From positions 1,798,001-1,862,000 of the forward strand of contig NZ_JAROCF010000001.1 in assembly GCF_030433685.1 (NCBI RefSeq): DNA of 64,000 nt. Direction: 5' to 3'. The first letter of the stretch is position 1. Each line of letters opens with the position of its first letter. The stretch comes from Leifsonia williamsii (GTDB taxonomy: Bacteria > Actinomycetota > Actinomycetes > Actinomycetales > Microbacteriaceae). The notes beneath the pieces were generated by a model. That model did not search any database. It saw only the letters and a list, made by a program, of their open reading frames with translations, and was not told the DNA's origin. This document shows positions 8,289 through 17,039 of the stretch, in pieces. Both the position numbers and the translations under genes were made by a program.

Positions 8289-9176
8289 CTGATCGATCCG
8301 CGGCTGAGCGCCCTGGTCGATGAGACCCGCGCGTTCTACGAGCGACGCGGCAGCGGCCGGGGCCCGCGCGACGCGGCGGAGCTGGCGGCGATCCGGGAGG
8401 GTGCGCGAGCACCGGAACCGTCGCCATCGGTGACGACCGAGACCGTCGAGCACGGCGGTCGGGCCGTCGACCTCCGGATCCTCCGACCCGGTCTCGATGC
8501 TCCTCGCGGAGTCGTCCTCGATCTGCACGGCGGCGGCTTCTATCTGGGGCTGACGGGTGCCGACGGCCGCCGCAACGGCGAGCTGGCGGAGGCGCTCGGC
8601 GTCGCCGTCGTGAGCGTCGACTACCGGCTCGCGCCCGAGCATCCCTGGCCCGCCGCGCCGGACGACAGCGAGACCGCGGCGCTCTGGCTCGCCGAGCACG
8701 CGGCCGAGCGGTTCGGGACGAACCGCCTCGCGATCGCCGGCTTCTCAGCGGGTGCGACGCTCGCGATGACGACCTTGGTCCGGCTGCGCGACCGCGGCGG
8801 CTCACCCTTCGCCGGCGCCGTGCTCCAGTTCGGCACCTACGACCTCAGCGGGCGGACGGCGGCCGGTCGCCTGATCCGCGACGAGTACTTCATCGAGGCC
8901 TATGCGGGCGGAGCGATCGACCGCACCGATCCCGACATCTCGCCGATCTTCGCGAGGGTGGAGGGGCTGCCTCCCGTGCTCATGATCGTGGGGGAGGAGG
9001 ATGTCCTCCTAGCCGACAATCAGGCCATGGCTGAGCGTCTCGCGGCCGCGGGCGTGGACGTCGACCTGCGCGTCTATCCGGCAGCGCCGCACGGATTCAC
9101 CGGTCACGCGACGCCCATGGCCGCGGCCGCACAGGCGGACCTGCGGGCCTGGCTGGACGCACGTCTCGGTCGGTGA
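8289..9176 (+). CDS. Alpha/beta hydrolase fold-3 (HSL-like) esterase; start uncertain
   Basis: Hormone-sensitive-lipase-type esterase. Oxyanion motif HGGGF (about residue 81), nucleophile Ser in GFSAG (about 153), Asp in GEEDVL (about 238) and His in PHGFTGH (about 268). The first canonical start is GTG 8430 (248 aa), but the frame is open and protein-like before it (IDPRLSALVDETRAFYERRG) and matches the N-terminal cap these enzymes need. No ATG, GTG or TTG exists in that stretch; I use CTG 8289 provisionally (295 aa). It follows rsrA by 13 bases. Substrate unknown. Confidence 0.8.
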   Translation: MIDPRLSALVDETRAFYERRGSGRGPRDAAELAAIREGARAPEPSPSVTTETVEHGGRAVDLRILRPGLDAPRGVVLDLHGGGFYLGLTGADGRRNGELAEALGVAVVSVDYRLAPEHPWPAAPDDSETAALWLAEHAAERFGTNRLAIAGFSAGATLAMTTLVRLRDRGGSPFAGAVLQFGTYDLSGRTAAGRLIRDEYFIEAYAGGAIDRTDPDISPIFARVEGLPPVLMIVGEEDVLLADNQAMAERLAAAGVDVDLRVYPAAPHGFTGHATPMAAAAQADLRAWLDARLGR

Positions 9177-9182
9177 GCCCCG

Positions 9183-9959
9183 TCACTCCCTGCTGCGCAC
9201 CTGGTGCAGGAAGAACAGCCCGCCGAGGGGGTCGGTGACCTGCGCGAACGTCCCGAACTCGCTGTCCCACGGGTCGCGCACGACCGAGCCTCCCAGTTCG
9301 ACCACGCGCTCGGAGGCGGCGGCCGCGTCGGCCACGCCGAAGTACACCACCCAGTGCGATGGCACGCCCGGCGGGAGCATCGCGTCGGCGTCATAGACAC
9401 CGCCCGCGGGCGAGGAGGGGTCGCCGAAGGTCACGTAGCGGAAGTCGGCCGTGTCGCCGAGCACCTGCGTGCTCCAGCCGAACGCTCGCGTGTAGAACTC
9501 GACCTGGGCCGCGTAGCTGCGCGCGTACAGCTCGTGCCAGGCGAGTCCGCCGACCTCGGCGACCAGCTCGAAGCCGCGGTGCTGCTCCGGATCCCAGAGC
9601 CCGACGACCGCGCCGCCGGGGTCGGCGATCACGGCGAGGCGGCCCTGGTCGCCGACGGTCATGGTGGGCGCGACGACCTCGGCGCCCGCCTTCTTCGCCG
9701 TCTGCTCCGCCGCTTCCGCGTCCTCGACGAGCAGGTACGTCAGCCAGGTGTTCGGCTGCGCGCCCTCCATCGCGGGGCCGAGGCCGGCCACGCGGTGACC
9801 GTCCTTGAGGAACGTCAGATAGCCTCCATACTCCTCGCCCGCCTCCTCGGCCGTCCAGCCGAACAGGGCCGTGTAGAAGTCGCGGGCGCGGGGGACGTCG
9901 GAGGCGGCGTAGTCGACCCAGCAGGGCTCGCCGAGGCGGTGGGTGGTCACGACGGTCAT
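9183..9959 (-). CDS. VOC superfamily protein with two glyoxalase-like domains
   Basis: 258 aa with two tandem vicinal-oxygen-chelate modules, about residues 8-120 and 130-258. Each has the family pattern of a WHELYARSYAAQVEFYTRAFGW-style opening helix and a hydrophobic metal-side strand. The first module opens CWVDYAASDVPRARDFYTALFGW. Similar two-module proteins are often called glyoxalase/bleomycin-resistance proteins; the substrate cannot be inferred. It begins 17 bases after the strong kgd terminator and converges on the esterase with only 6 bases between stops. Confidence 0.85.
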   Translation of the reverse strand: MTVVTTHRLGEPCWVDYAASDVPRARDFYTALFGWTAEEAGEEYGGYLTFLKDGHRVAGLGPAMEGAQPNTWLTYLLVEDAEAAEQTAKKAGAEVVAPTMTVGDQGRLAVIADPGGAVVGLWDPEQHRGFELVAEVGGLAWHELYARSYAAQVEFYTRAFGWSTQVLGDTADFRYVTFGDPSSPAGGVYDADAMLPPGVPSHWVVYFGVADAAAASERVVELGGSVVRDPWDSEFGTFAQVTDPLGGLFFLHQVRSRE

Positions 9960-9975
9960 GCGGTCAACCTACGCC

Positions 9976-10021
9976 GAGAGCCCCGGCCCTGACCAGGTGT
10001 CTGGTCGGAGCCGGGGCTCTC
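9976..10021 (-). terminator. Intrinsic terminator after kgd (nested hairpin)
   Basis: Outer arms 9976-9987 and 10010-10021 are a perfect 12-bp inverted repeat (GAGAGCCCCGGC). Inside it GACCAG / CTGGTC (9991-9996 and 10001-10006) makes a second stem around GTGT. It lies 20 bases after the kgd stop and just before the VOC gene on the same strand. There is no T-run, as is common in high-GC actinobacteria. Confidence 0.75.
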
Positions 10022-10041
10022 GTGCGTGCGTTCGGCCGTGG

Positions 10042-13000
10042 CTAGAGCGTCAGCGCCCGCTGGATGAGCAGCGACTGCTCCTGGGCGTGGCGCTTGGCCG
10101 AGCCAGCGGCCGGGGAGGCCGACGGCGGACGCGAGACGACGCCGAGCGGGCGCGGGCCCAGCTTGGAGGTCTCCAGGATCATGTACGGCCAGGCGCCCTG
10201 GTTCTCGGGCTCGTCCTGCACCCACACCAGTTCGGCGTCGGGGTAGGAGTCGACGACCGCCTTCAGCTCGTCGCCGGGCAGCGGGTAGAACTGCTCCACC
10301 CGGACCAGCGCGATCTCGGGGTTCGGGTTCTTCTCGAGCTCGTTGAGGAGGTCGTAGTAGAGCTTGCCGGCCATGAGCAGGACGCGCTTCACGGCGCCCT
10401 TGTCGCTGATCCGCTTGTCGTCGATCACCGGCTCGAAGCGGCCCGACGTGAAGTCGGCGACGTCGCTCGACGCCCCGCGGAGCCGCAGCATCGCCTTCGG
10501 GGTGAAGACGACCAGCGGGCGGCGGGGTCGGGCGTACGCCTGGCGGCGCAGCAGGTGGAAGTACGACGCCGGGGTCGACGGCCGCGCGACGGTCATGTTG
10601 TTCTCGGCGCACAGCTGCAGGTACCGCTCGATGCGGGCGCTGGAGTGGTCGGGCCCCTGACCCTCGTAGCCGTGGGGGAGGAGCAGCACCAGCGACGAGC
10701 GCTGGCCCCACTTCTGCTCGGCGGACGAGATGAACTCGTCGATGATGATCTGGGCGCCGTTCGCGAAGTCGCCGAACTGCGCCTCCCACAGCACCAGGGC
10801 GTCGGGCCGCTCGACCGAGTAGCCGTACTCGAAGCCCATGGCCGCGTACTCGCTGAGCAGAGAGTCGTAGATCCAGAACTTCGCCTGGTTGTCGCTGAGG
10901 TTGGCCAGCGGCAGCCACTCCTGGCCGTTCTGCCGGTCGTGCAGAACCGCGTGGCGCTGCACGAACGTGCCGCGGCGGGCGTCCTGGCCGGCGAGGCGCA
11001 CCGGGGTGCCCTCGATCAGCAGGGTGCCGAGGGCGAGCAGCTCGCCGAAGCCCCAGTCGATGTTGCCGTTGCGGCTCATGTCGCTGCGCTTGTTGAGCAG
11101 CTGCTGGAGCTTGGGGTGGACCGTGAAGCCCGCGGGCGGGTTGTTGAACGCGTCGCCGATCAACTGGATGACCTGCGCGCTCACCGCGGTGGTGTCCGGC
11201 TCGCCGACGTTGTCGTCGGACTGCTGGGCCGTGGGGGCCTCCAGGTCCTCCGCGCCGTCGCCGCCGATGACCGGCGTCGAGTTGGTCTGCGCGGCGTGCG
11301 TCTCCATGAAGGCGCGCTCCAGGCGCTCCTGGAAGTCCTTGTGCGCCTGCTCGTACTCCTCCTCGGTGATGTCGCCGCGGCCGACGAGGGCCTCGGTGTA
11401 GAGGCGGCGCACGGAGCGCTTGGCCTCGATGAGGTTGTACATGAGCGGCTGCGTCATCGACGGGTCGTCGCCCTCGTTGTGACCGCGGCGGCGGTAGCAG
11501 ATCAGGTCGATGACGACGTCGCGCTTGAACTCCTGGCGGTACTCGAAGGCGAGCTGCGCGACGCGCACCACGGCCTCCGGGTCGTCGCCGTTCACGTGGA
11601 AGATCGGCGCCTGGATGGTCTTCGCCACGTCGGTCGAGTACACCGACGTGCGGCCCTCGCCGGGAGGCGTGGTGAAGCCGACCTGGTTGTTGATGTTGAC
11701 GTGGATGGTGCCGCCGGTGCGGTACGCCCGCAGCTGCGACATCTGCATCTGCTCGACCACGATGCCCTGTCCGGCCATCGCGGCGTCGCCGTGGATGAGG
11801 ATCGGCAGGGTGAGGAACGTTCCCGCCGGGCGACGGTCCTGCTTGGCGCGGACGATGCCCTCGAGCACGCCGTCGACCGCCTCCAGATGGGAGGGGTTGG
11901 CCGCGAGGTAGACCGGGATCTCCTCGCCGTTCGCGCCCTTGAACGTGCCCTCGGTGCCGAGGTGGTACTTGACGTCGCCGGAGCCCTGGACCGTGCGCGG
12001 GTCCTGGGTGCCCTCGAACTCGCGGAAGATCTGGCCGTAGGTCTTGCCGGCGATGTTCGTCAGCACGTTGAGGCGGCCGCGGTGCGCCATGCCGATCGCG
12101 ACCTCGTCGAGCTCGGCCTCTGCCGCGCCCTGGAGGATCGTGTCGAGGAGCGCGATCGTGGACTCGCCGCCTTCGAGGCTGAACCGCTTCTGGCCGACGT
12201 ACTTGGTCTGCAGGAAGGTCTCGAACGCCTCGGCCTCGTTGAGCTTGCCCATGATGCGCAGCTGCTCGTCGTGGGTCGGCTTCTCGTAGGGGCGCTCCAG
12301 CTTCTGCTGGAACCACTCGCGCTGGGCCGGGTCCTGGATGTGCATGTACTCGATGCCGACCGTGCGGCAGTAGGAGTCGCGGAGCACGCCCAGGATGTCG
12401 CGCAGCTTCATCGTGCGGCGGTCGCCGCCGAACTTGCCGGTGACGAACTCGCGGTCGAGGTCCCAGAAGGTGAGGCCGTGGTTCTCGATCTCGAGGTCGG
12501 GGTGCGAGCGCTGCTGGTACTCGAGCGGGTCGATGTCGGCCATGAGGTGGCCGCGCACGCGGTACGAGTTGATGAGCTCCTGGACGCGGGCGGTCTTGTC
12601 GACGGCGCTCGCCAGGTCGACGCTGATGTCCGGGTTCCAGTGGATGGGGGAGTACGGGATGCGCAGCTCGGCGAAGATGTCCTCGTAGAAGCTCCGCTTG
12701 CCGATCAGCAGCTCGTGCACGATCTTGAGGAACTCGCCGGAGCCGGCGCCCTGGATGACGCGGTGGTCGTAGGTGCTGGTCAGCGTGATCGTCTTGCCGA
12801 TCGCGAGGCCGGCGAGCGTCTTCTCGCTGGAGCCCTGGAACTCGGCCGGGTACTCGAGGGCGCCGGCGCCGATGATGCAGCCCTGGCCCTTCATCAGCCG
12901 CGGCACGGAGTGGACCGTGCCGATGCCGCCCGGGTTGGTGAGCGAGATCGTGGTGCCGGCGAAGTCGCCGGCCGTCAGCTTGTTGTTGCGGGCCTTCGAC

Positions 13001-13944
13001 ACCAGGTCCTCGTAGGCGGCGAGGTACTCGCCGAACGCCATCGTGTCTGCGCGCTTGATGCTCGGGACGAGCAGCGCGCGCGAGCCGTCTGGCTTGGGGA
13101 TGTCGATCGCGATGCCGAGGTTGATGTGCGCGGGGGCGACGACGGAGGGCTTGCCGTCGACCTCCTCGTAGAACACGTTCTGGCTCGGGAACTGCTTGAG
13201 CGCCTGGATGAGCGCCCAGCCGATCAGATGTGTGAACGAGACCTTGCCGCCGCGGGCGCGCTTCAGGTGGTTGTTGATGACGATGCGGTTGTCGATCATC
13301 AGCTTGGCCGGGATGGTGCGCACGCTGGTCGCGGTCGGGACCGTGAGCGAGGCGTCCATGTTGGTGGCGAGCGACTTGGCCATGCCGCGCAGCGGGGTGA
13401 CCTTGTCCTCCTCGGCCGGCTCGGCGACCGCGTTGGGGGAGGTGACGGGCGCCTCGGCGGGGACGGGCTGCGGCTTCGGCGCGACGGAGGTCGTCCGCGC
13501 GACCGGCTGCTGGCCGATGATCGGGATGGGCGTCGTGATCGGGCGGGGCTCGCCGTTCGCGGTGGCGGGTGCGGCGGGCGCGGCCTGCGTCGTCGGGTCG
13601 ACAGGGGTCGACGGCTGCGCGGGGGTGGTCGGCTCGGCCGGGGTCGGGACCGTCGGCTCGGCCGGGGTCGGTGCGACGGGCTCGGCGGGCGTCGGCGCTG
13701 TCGGCTCTGCGGGGGTCGGCGCCGGCGTCTCGGTCGGCGTCTCTCCGGGTGCGGGGGTCGACGACTCGGCGCCGTCCTCCTTCACCGTCGGCTGGTAGCT
13801 CTCGAGGATCGGCCACCAGGACTTGTCGACCGAGTTGCGGTCGTGGACGAACTGCTCGTACAGCTCATCCACCAGCCATTCGTTGGCTCCGAACTCGCCC
13901 GACGATCCGTCGTCGGTTCCCACTCCGGTCAATTGGCTCGACAC
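10042..13944 (-). CDS. kgd: Multifunctional 2-oxoglutarate decarboxylase/dehydrogenase E1 with fused E2 catalytic domain
   Basis: About 1300 aa; actinobacterial fusion (Kgd/OdhA/SucA type) of the TCA cycle. N-terminus with FGANEWLVDELYEQF, a Pro/Ala linker of repeated TPAEP units (about 66-125), a dihydrolipoyl-acyltransferase core (DHRVIQGAGSG near 391, with Gln where E2 proteins usually have Asp, as in other Kgd), then the thiamine-diphosphate E1 part (GDAAMAGQG near 718) and a C-terminal transketolase-like region. There is no lipoyl domain, as known for the family. GTG 13944 is chosen because the conserved N-terminus begins there; the frame is open up to 14079. Followed by a strong terminator. 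Confidence 0.93.
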   Translation of the reverse strand: MSSQLTGVGTDDGSSGEFGANEWLVDELYEQFVHDRNSVDKSWWPILESYQPTVKEDGAESSTPAPGETPTETPAPTPAEPTAPTPAEPVAPTPAEPTVPTPAEPTTPAQPSTPVDPTTQAAPAAPATANGEPRPITTPIPIIGQQPVARTTSVAPKPQPVPAEAPVTSPNAVAEPAEEDKVTPLRGMAKSLATNMDASLTVPTATSVRTIPAKLMIDNRIVINNHLKRARGGKVSFTHLIGWALIQALKQFPSQNVFYEEVDGKPSVVAPAHINLGIAIDIPKPDGSRALLVPSIKRADTMAFGEYLAAYEDLVSKARNNKLTAGDFAGTTISLTNPGGIGTVHSVPRLMKGQGCIIGAGALEYPAEFQGSSEKTLAGLAIGKTITLTSTYDHRVIQGAGSGEFLKIVHELLIGKRSFYEDIFAELRIPYSPIHWNPDISVDLASAVDKTARVQELINSYRVRGHLMADIDPLEYQQRSHPDLEIENHGLTFWDLDREFVTGKFGGDRRTMKLRDILGVLRDSYCRTVGIEYMHIQDPAQREWFQQKLERPYEKPTHDEQLRIMGKLNEAEAFETFLQTKYVGQKRFSLEGGESTIALLDTILQGAAEAELDEVAIGMAHRGRLNVLTNIAGKTYGQIFREFEGTQDPRTVQGSGDVKYHLGTEGTFKGANGEEIPVYLAANPSHLEAVDGVLEGIVRAKQDRRPAGTFLTLPILIHGDAAMAGQGIVVEQMQMSQLRAYRTGGTIHVNINNQVGFTTPPGEGRTSVYSTDVAKTIQAPIFHVNGDDPEAVVRVAQLAFEYRQEFKRDVVIDLICYRRRGHNEGDDPSMTQPLMYNLIEAKRSVRRLYTEALVGRGDITEEEYEQAHKDFQERLERAFMETHAAQTNSTPVIGGDGAEDLEAPTAQQSDDNVGEPDTTAVSAQVIQLIGDAFNNPPAGFTVHPKLQQLLNKRSDMSRNGNIDWGFGELLALGTLLIEGTPVRLAGQDARRGTFVQRHAVLHDRQNGQEWLPLANLSDNQAKFWIYDSLLSEYAAMGFEYGYSVERPDALVLWEAQFGDFANGAQIIIDEFISSAEQKWGQRSSLVLLLPHGYEGQGPDHSSARIERYLQLCAENNMTVARPSTPASYFHLLRRQAYARPRRPLVVFTPKAMLRLRGASSDVADFTSGRFEPVIDDKRISDKGAVKRVLLMAGKLYYDLLNELEKNPNPEIALVRVEQFYPLPGDELKAVVDSYPDAELVWVQDEPENQGAWPYMILETSKLGPRPLGVVSRPPSASPAAGSAKRHAQEQSLLIQRALTL
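13595..13750 (-). repeat. Tandem TPAEP-encoding repeats in the Kgd linker
   Basis: Within kgd, five to six consecutive units of about 8 codons encode variants of PTPAEPTA/PTPAEPVA/PTPAEPTV. The DNA shows matching blocks (GGCTCGGCCGGGGTCGG style) at 24-27-base spacing. This is a flexible linker between the N-terminal segment and the E2 core; repeat number may vary between strains. Confidence 0.75.
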
Positions 13945-14064
13945 AGCCGATCGCCCACTCTCCGTTGATTTTCGTCCGATCGGGCAGCTCGTGGCGCCCG
14001 CTTCCATCCGAGATTCAAGCCTAATCCCATCGCCGCCTCCGTGCCTGCGTCCAGCGCGGAGCGA

Positions 14065-14070
14065 TACCGT
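14065..14070 (+). promoter_or_regulatory. -10 box for guaB1 (leaderless)
   Basis: TACCGT, 7 bases before the guaB1 ATG, with no ribosome-binding sequence between them. A transcript beginning at or one base from the start codon is expected. Confidence 0.5.
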
Positions 14071-14077
14071 TATTCCC

Positions 14078-15517
14078 ATGCAGTTCTATGGAACGTCGCC
14101 CCGCCACGACCTCACCTACTCGGACGTCTTCCTCGTCCCCTCGCGGTCGGACGTCACCAGCCGGCTCGACGTATCGCTCGCCCCGAACGACGGCACCGGC
14201 GCGACGATCCCGATCGTCTCCGCGAACATGAACTCGGTGACGGGCAAGCGCCTCGCAGCGACCCTCGCCCGCAGGGGCGGACTGGGCGTTCTTCCGCAGG
14301 ACATGCACCTGCAGGACCTCGACGAGGCGATCCGTTGGGTGAAGGCGCAGCCCGTCGCCTTCGACACCCCGTACGACGCGCACCCCGACGAGACCGTCGC
14401 CGACGTGCTGCGCCGCATCCCGGCCGTGGAGGGGCACGGCATCGTCGTGCAGGGCCCTGGCGGCGACTACCTCGGCTGCCTCGCGTCGAGCCAGCTCGGC
14501 TCCGCGCTCCCCGACGCCCGCATCGGCGACCTGCTGCACGGCGCGCTGACCTCGCTCGACGCGGAGGATCTCACCGACGGCAAGGCCGCCTTCGCGGTCA
14601 TGGACGCCGCCGGCATCGACTTCGCCCCCGTACTCGACCACGGCAGGGTCGTCGGGACGCTCAGCCGCCGCAGCGCCCTGCGCTCCACCATCTACCAGCC
14701 CGCCCTCGACGCCGACGGCCGCCTGCGCGTCGCCGCGGCGGTCGGCATCAACGGCGACGTCGCCGGCAAGGCGAAGGCGCTGGCCGCCGCCGGCGTCGAC
14801 GTGCTCGTCATCGACACCGCGCACGGCGACCAGGGCGGGATGCGCCGCGCGATCCGCGAGGTGAAGGCGCTGAACCTGGGCCTGCCGATCGCCGCGGGCA
14901 ACGTCGTCACCGAGCAGGCCGTGCGCGACCTCGTGGAGGCGGGCGCCGACATCCTGAAGGTGGGCGTCGGCCCCGGCGCGATGTGCACGACCCGCATGAT
15001 GACGGCCGTGGGCCGGCCGCAGTTCTCCGCGGTGCTCGAGACCAGCGCCGCGGCGCGCGAGCTGGGAGCGCACGTCTGGGCGGACGGCGGCGTGCGCTAC
15101 CCGCGCGACGTCGCCCTCGCGCTCGCGGCGGGCGGCGCCTCCGTCATGATCGGCTCCTGGTTCGCCGGCACGATCGAGGCGCCGGGGCTGCTCGCGCGCG
15201 ACGAGGCGGGCAGGCTCTACAAGGAGAGCTGGGGCATGGCGAGCACGAAGGCGGTCAAGGGCCGCTTCGAGCGGCTCGACGCCTTCGAGCTGGCCCGCAA
15301 GACGCTGTTCGCCGAGGGCATCTCGAGCTCGCGCATCTACCTCGACCCGCTGCGGCCGTCGGTGGAGGACCTGCTCGACATGATCACGACCGGCCTGCGG
15401 TCGTCGTTCACCTATGCCGGGGCGCGCACGCTCGCCGAGTTCCATGAGCGGGCGCTCGTGGGCATCCAGTCGGCTGCCGGCTACGAGGAGGGCAAGGCGC
15501 TGCCCGTCAGCTGGTGA
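14078..15517 (+). CDS. guaB1: GuaB1 family IMP dehydrogenase-related protein (GMP reductase type)
   Basis: 479 aa. IMPDH/GMPR barrel with the catalytic loop Cys303 in GPGAMCTTRMM, the phosphate site DGGVRYPRDVALALAAGG, and an inserted CBS-pair region (about 100-210). The opening FYGTSPRHDLTYSDVFLVPS is typical of the actinobacterial GuaB1 group, described as GMP reductase in mycobacteria (GMP to IMP with NADPH); IMP dehydrogenase activity is less likely. The ATG at 14078 is chosen over the longer frame because of the conserved start and leaderless promoter. The two CNNM genes behind it repeat the mycobacterial gene order. Confidence 0.88.
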   Translation: MQFYGTSPRHDLTYSDVFLVPSRSDVTSRLDVSLAPNDGTGATIPIVSANMNSVTGKRLAATLARRGGLGVLPQDMHLQDLDEAIRWVKAQPVAFDTPYDAHPDETVADVLRRIPAVEGHGIVVQGPGGDYLGCLASSQLGSALPDARIGDLLHGALTSLDAEDLTDGKAAFAVMDAAGIDFAPVLDHGRVVGTLSRRSALRSTIYQPALDADGRLRVAAAVGINGDVAGKAKALAAAGVDVLVIDTAHGDQGGMRRAIREVKALNLGLPIAAGNVVTEQAVRDLVEAGADILKVGVGPGAMCTTRMMTAVGRPQFSAVLETSAAARELGAHVWADGGVRYPRDVALALAAGGASVMIGSWFAGTIEAPGLLARDEAGRLYKESWGMASTKAVKGRFERLDAFELARKTLFAEGISSSRIYLDPLRPSVEDLLDMITTGLRSSFTYAGARTLAEFHERALVGIQSAAGYEEGKALPVSW

Positions 15518-15547
15518 CAGGGGCCCGCGAGGGGTTCCTGGAGGCTG

Positions 15548-15567
15548 GGAATCCGCCTCCGGATTCC
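15548..15567 (+). terminator. Possible terminator after guaB1
   Basis: GGAATCC (15548-15554) pairs with GGATTCC (15561-15567) around a 6-nt loop; an alternative stem GGAGGC/GCCTCC (15540-15545 and 15555-15560) overlaps it. It lies 31 bases after the guaB1 stop and before the TATACT box of the next unit. Weak T content after it. Confidence 0.45.
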
Positions 15568-15592
15568 TGTCATGCCGTACAGGCGCCGTCGC

Positions 15593-15598
15593 TATACT
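15593..15598 (+). promoter_or_regulatory. -10 box for the CNNM operon, with an 80-base leader
   Basis: TATACT, the best -10 match in this gap. It would give an untranslated leader of about 80 bases before GTG 15684, unlike the leaderless genes around it. I compared the leader with metal-sensing riboswitch layouts and do not recognise one. Confidence 0.5.
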
Positions 15599-15683
15599 GA
15601 CCGGGAAATGGACGACCCTCCCTCTCATAGCCCATTCCATCCGCTGAGCCCGCGCACGTGGGGCGCCGACCGCCGCGAGCGGG

Positions 15684-17039
15684 GTGACCGCCGTGCTCTA
15701 TGAGTGGATCATGCTCGCCGTCGGCCTCCTGCTGACCGTCGGCACCGGCCTCTTCGTGGCGAGCGAGTTCGCGCTGGTCAACCTCGACCGCGGCGACCTG
15801 GAGGCGCGGCGCGAACGCGGCGAGTCCCGGCTCAGCATGACGATCGCGGCGCTCCGCATCACATCGACGCACCTCTCGGCCGCGCAGCTCGGCATCACGC
15901 TGACGACACTGCTCACCGGTTACACCATGGAGCCCGCGATCAGCTCGCTGCTGCGCGGGCCACTGCTCGCCACCGGGCTGCCGGAGGGAGCGGTCACCCC
16001 GATCGCGACCGTCGTGGCCATCGCCGTGGCGACGCTGCTGTCGATGATCCTCGGCGAGCTGGTGCCCAAGAACTTCGCGCTTGCGCTGCCGCTCGCGACG
16101 GCCAAGCTGGTGATCCCGTTCCAGACGGTGTTCACAACTGTCTTCCGGCCCTTCGTCGCGCTTCTCAACGGCACCGCGAACGGCTTCCTGCGCCTGCTCG
16201 GCATCGAGCCGAAGGAGGAGCTGTCGGGCGCACGCACGGCCGACGAGCTGTCGTCGCTGGTGCGCCGCTCCGCCAGCGCGGGCGTGCTGGAGGCCGACAC
16301 CGCGACCCTGCTCAGCCGCACGCTGGCCTTCTCGTCGCGCAACGCCTCCGACGTCATGACGCCGCGCCCGCGCATCGAGAGCGTGCAGCGCGCCGAGCCC
16401 GCGGAGGCCGTGATCGCGCTCGCCCGCCGCACCGGCTACTCCCGCTTCCCGGTCGTCGACGACGACGTGGACGACGTGGTCGGCTTCGTGCACGTCAAGC
16501 AGGCGGTCGGCGTGCCGCGCGAGCGCCGCAGCAAGGTCCCGGTCTCCGCGCTGCAGACGGATGCGCTGCGCGTTCCGGAGACGATGAGCCTGGAGACGCT
16601 GCTCGGCGAGCTCCGCGGCCAGGGCTACCAGATGGCGGTCGTGGTCGACGAGTACGGCGGCACCTCCGGCATCGCGACCCTCGAGGACCTGGTCGAGGAG
16701 ATCGTGGGCGAGGTCGCCGACGAGCACGACCGCACGCGGGCCGGTGTGGTCCGCGGCCGCGACTCCATCACGTTCCCCGGCATCCTGCGCCCCGACGAGC
16801 TGCTCGAGCGCGCGGGTGTCACCGTGCCGGAGGAGGGTCCGTACGAGACCGTCGCCGGCTTCGTCATGAACGAGCTCGGCCGCCTCCCGAAGGTGGGCGA
16901 CGAGGTGCCGATCGAGGGCGGGACGCTGCGCGTCGAGCGCCTCGAGGGCCGCCGCGTCGACCGCATCCGCTACACGCCGGACCCGGAGGCGCCCGCCACC
17001 GCGGACCCGGCCGCGAGCGAGAGGGGGCGCCATGAGTGA
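15684..17039 (+). CDS. CNNM/CBS-pair transporter-associated membrane protein (HlyC/CorC family), full length
   Basis: 451 aa. N-terminal CNNM domain with four membrane segments (about 1-190; [24 protein letters not shown] and the ELVPKNFAL motif), a CBS pair (about 210-335, [18 protein letters not shown]), and a C-terminal CorC_HlyC domain ([17 protein letters not shown]). The family is linked to magnesium or other divalent-cation export; that is family knowledge. GTG 15684 follows GAGCGGG. It overlaps the next CNNM gene by 8 bases. Confidence 0.88.
   Translation: MTAVLYEWIMLAVGLLLTVGTGLFVASEFALVNLDRGDLEARRERGESRLSMTIAALRITSTHLSAAQLGITLTTLLTGYTMEPAISSLLRGPLLATGLPEGAVTPIATVVAIAVATLLSMILGELVPKNFALALPLATAKLVIPFQTVFTTVFRPFVALLNGTANGFLRLLGIEPKEELSGARTADELSSLVRRSASAGVLEADTATLLSRTLAFSSRNASDVMTPRPRIESVQRAEPAEAVIALARRTGYSRFPVVDDDVDDVVGFVHVKQAVGVPRERRSKVPVSALQTDALRVPETMSLETLLGELRGQGYQMAVVVDEYGGTSGIATLEDLVEEIVGEVADEHDRTRAGVVRGRDSITFPGILRPDELLERAGVTVPEEGPYETVAGFVMNELGRLPKVGDEVPIEGGTLRVERLEGRRVDRIRYTPDPEAPATADPAASERGRHE

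Noticed and set aside
9943..13968. A 1341-codon open frame on the plus strand, antisense to kgd
   Set aside because: A GC-rich antisense shadow: Leu/Val/Arg/Asp-rich mirror of the minus-strand gene, without motifs; kgd itself is unmistakable.
15599..15683. Possible metal riboswitch in the CNNM leader
   Set aside because: I looked for M-box and ykoY-type layouts and found no matching conserved core; it is kept only as an unexplained leader.
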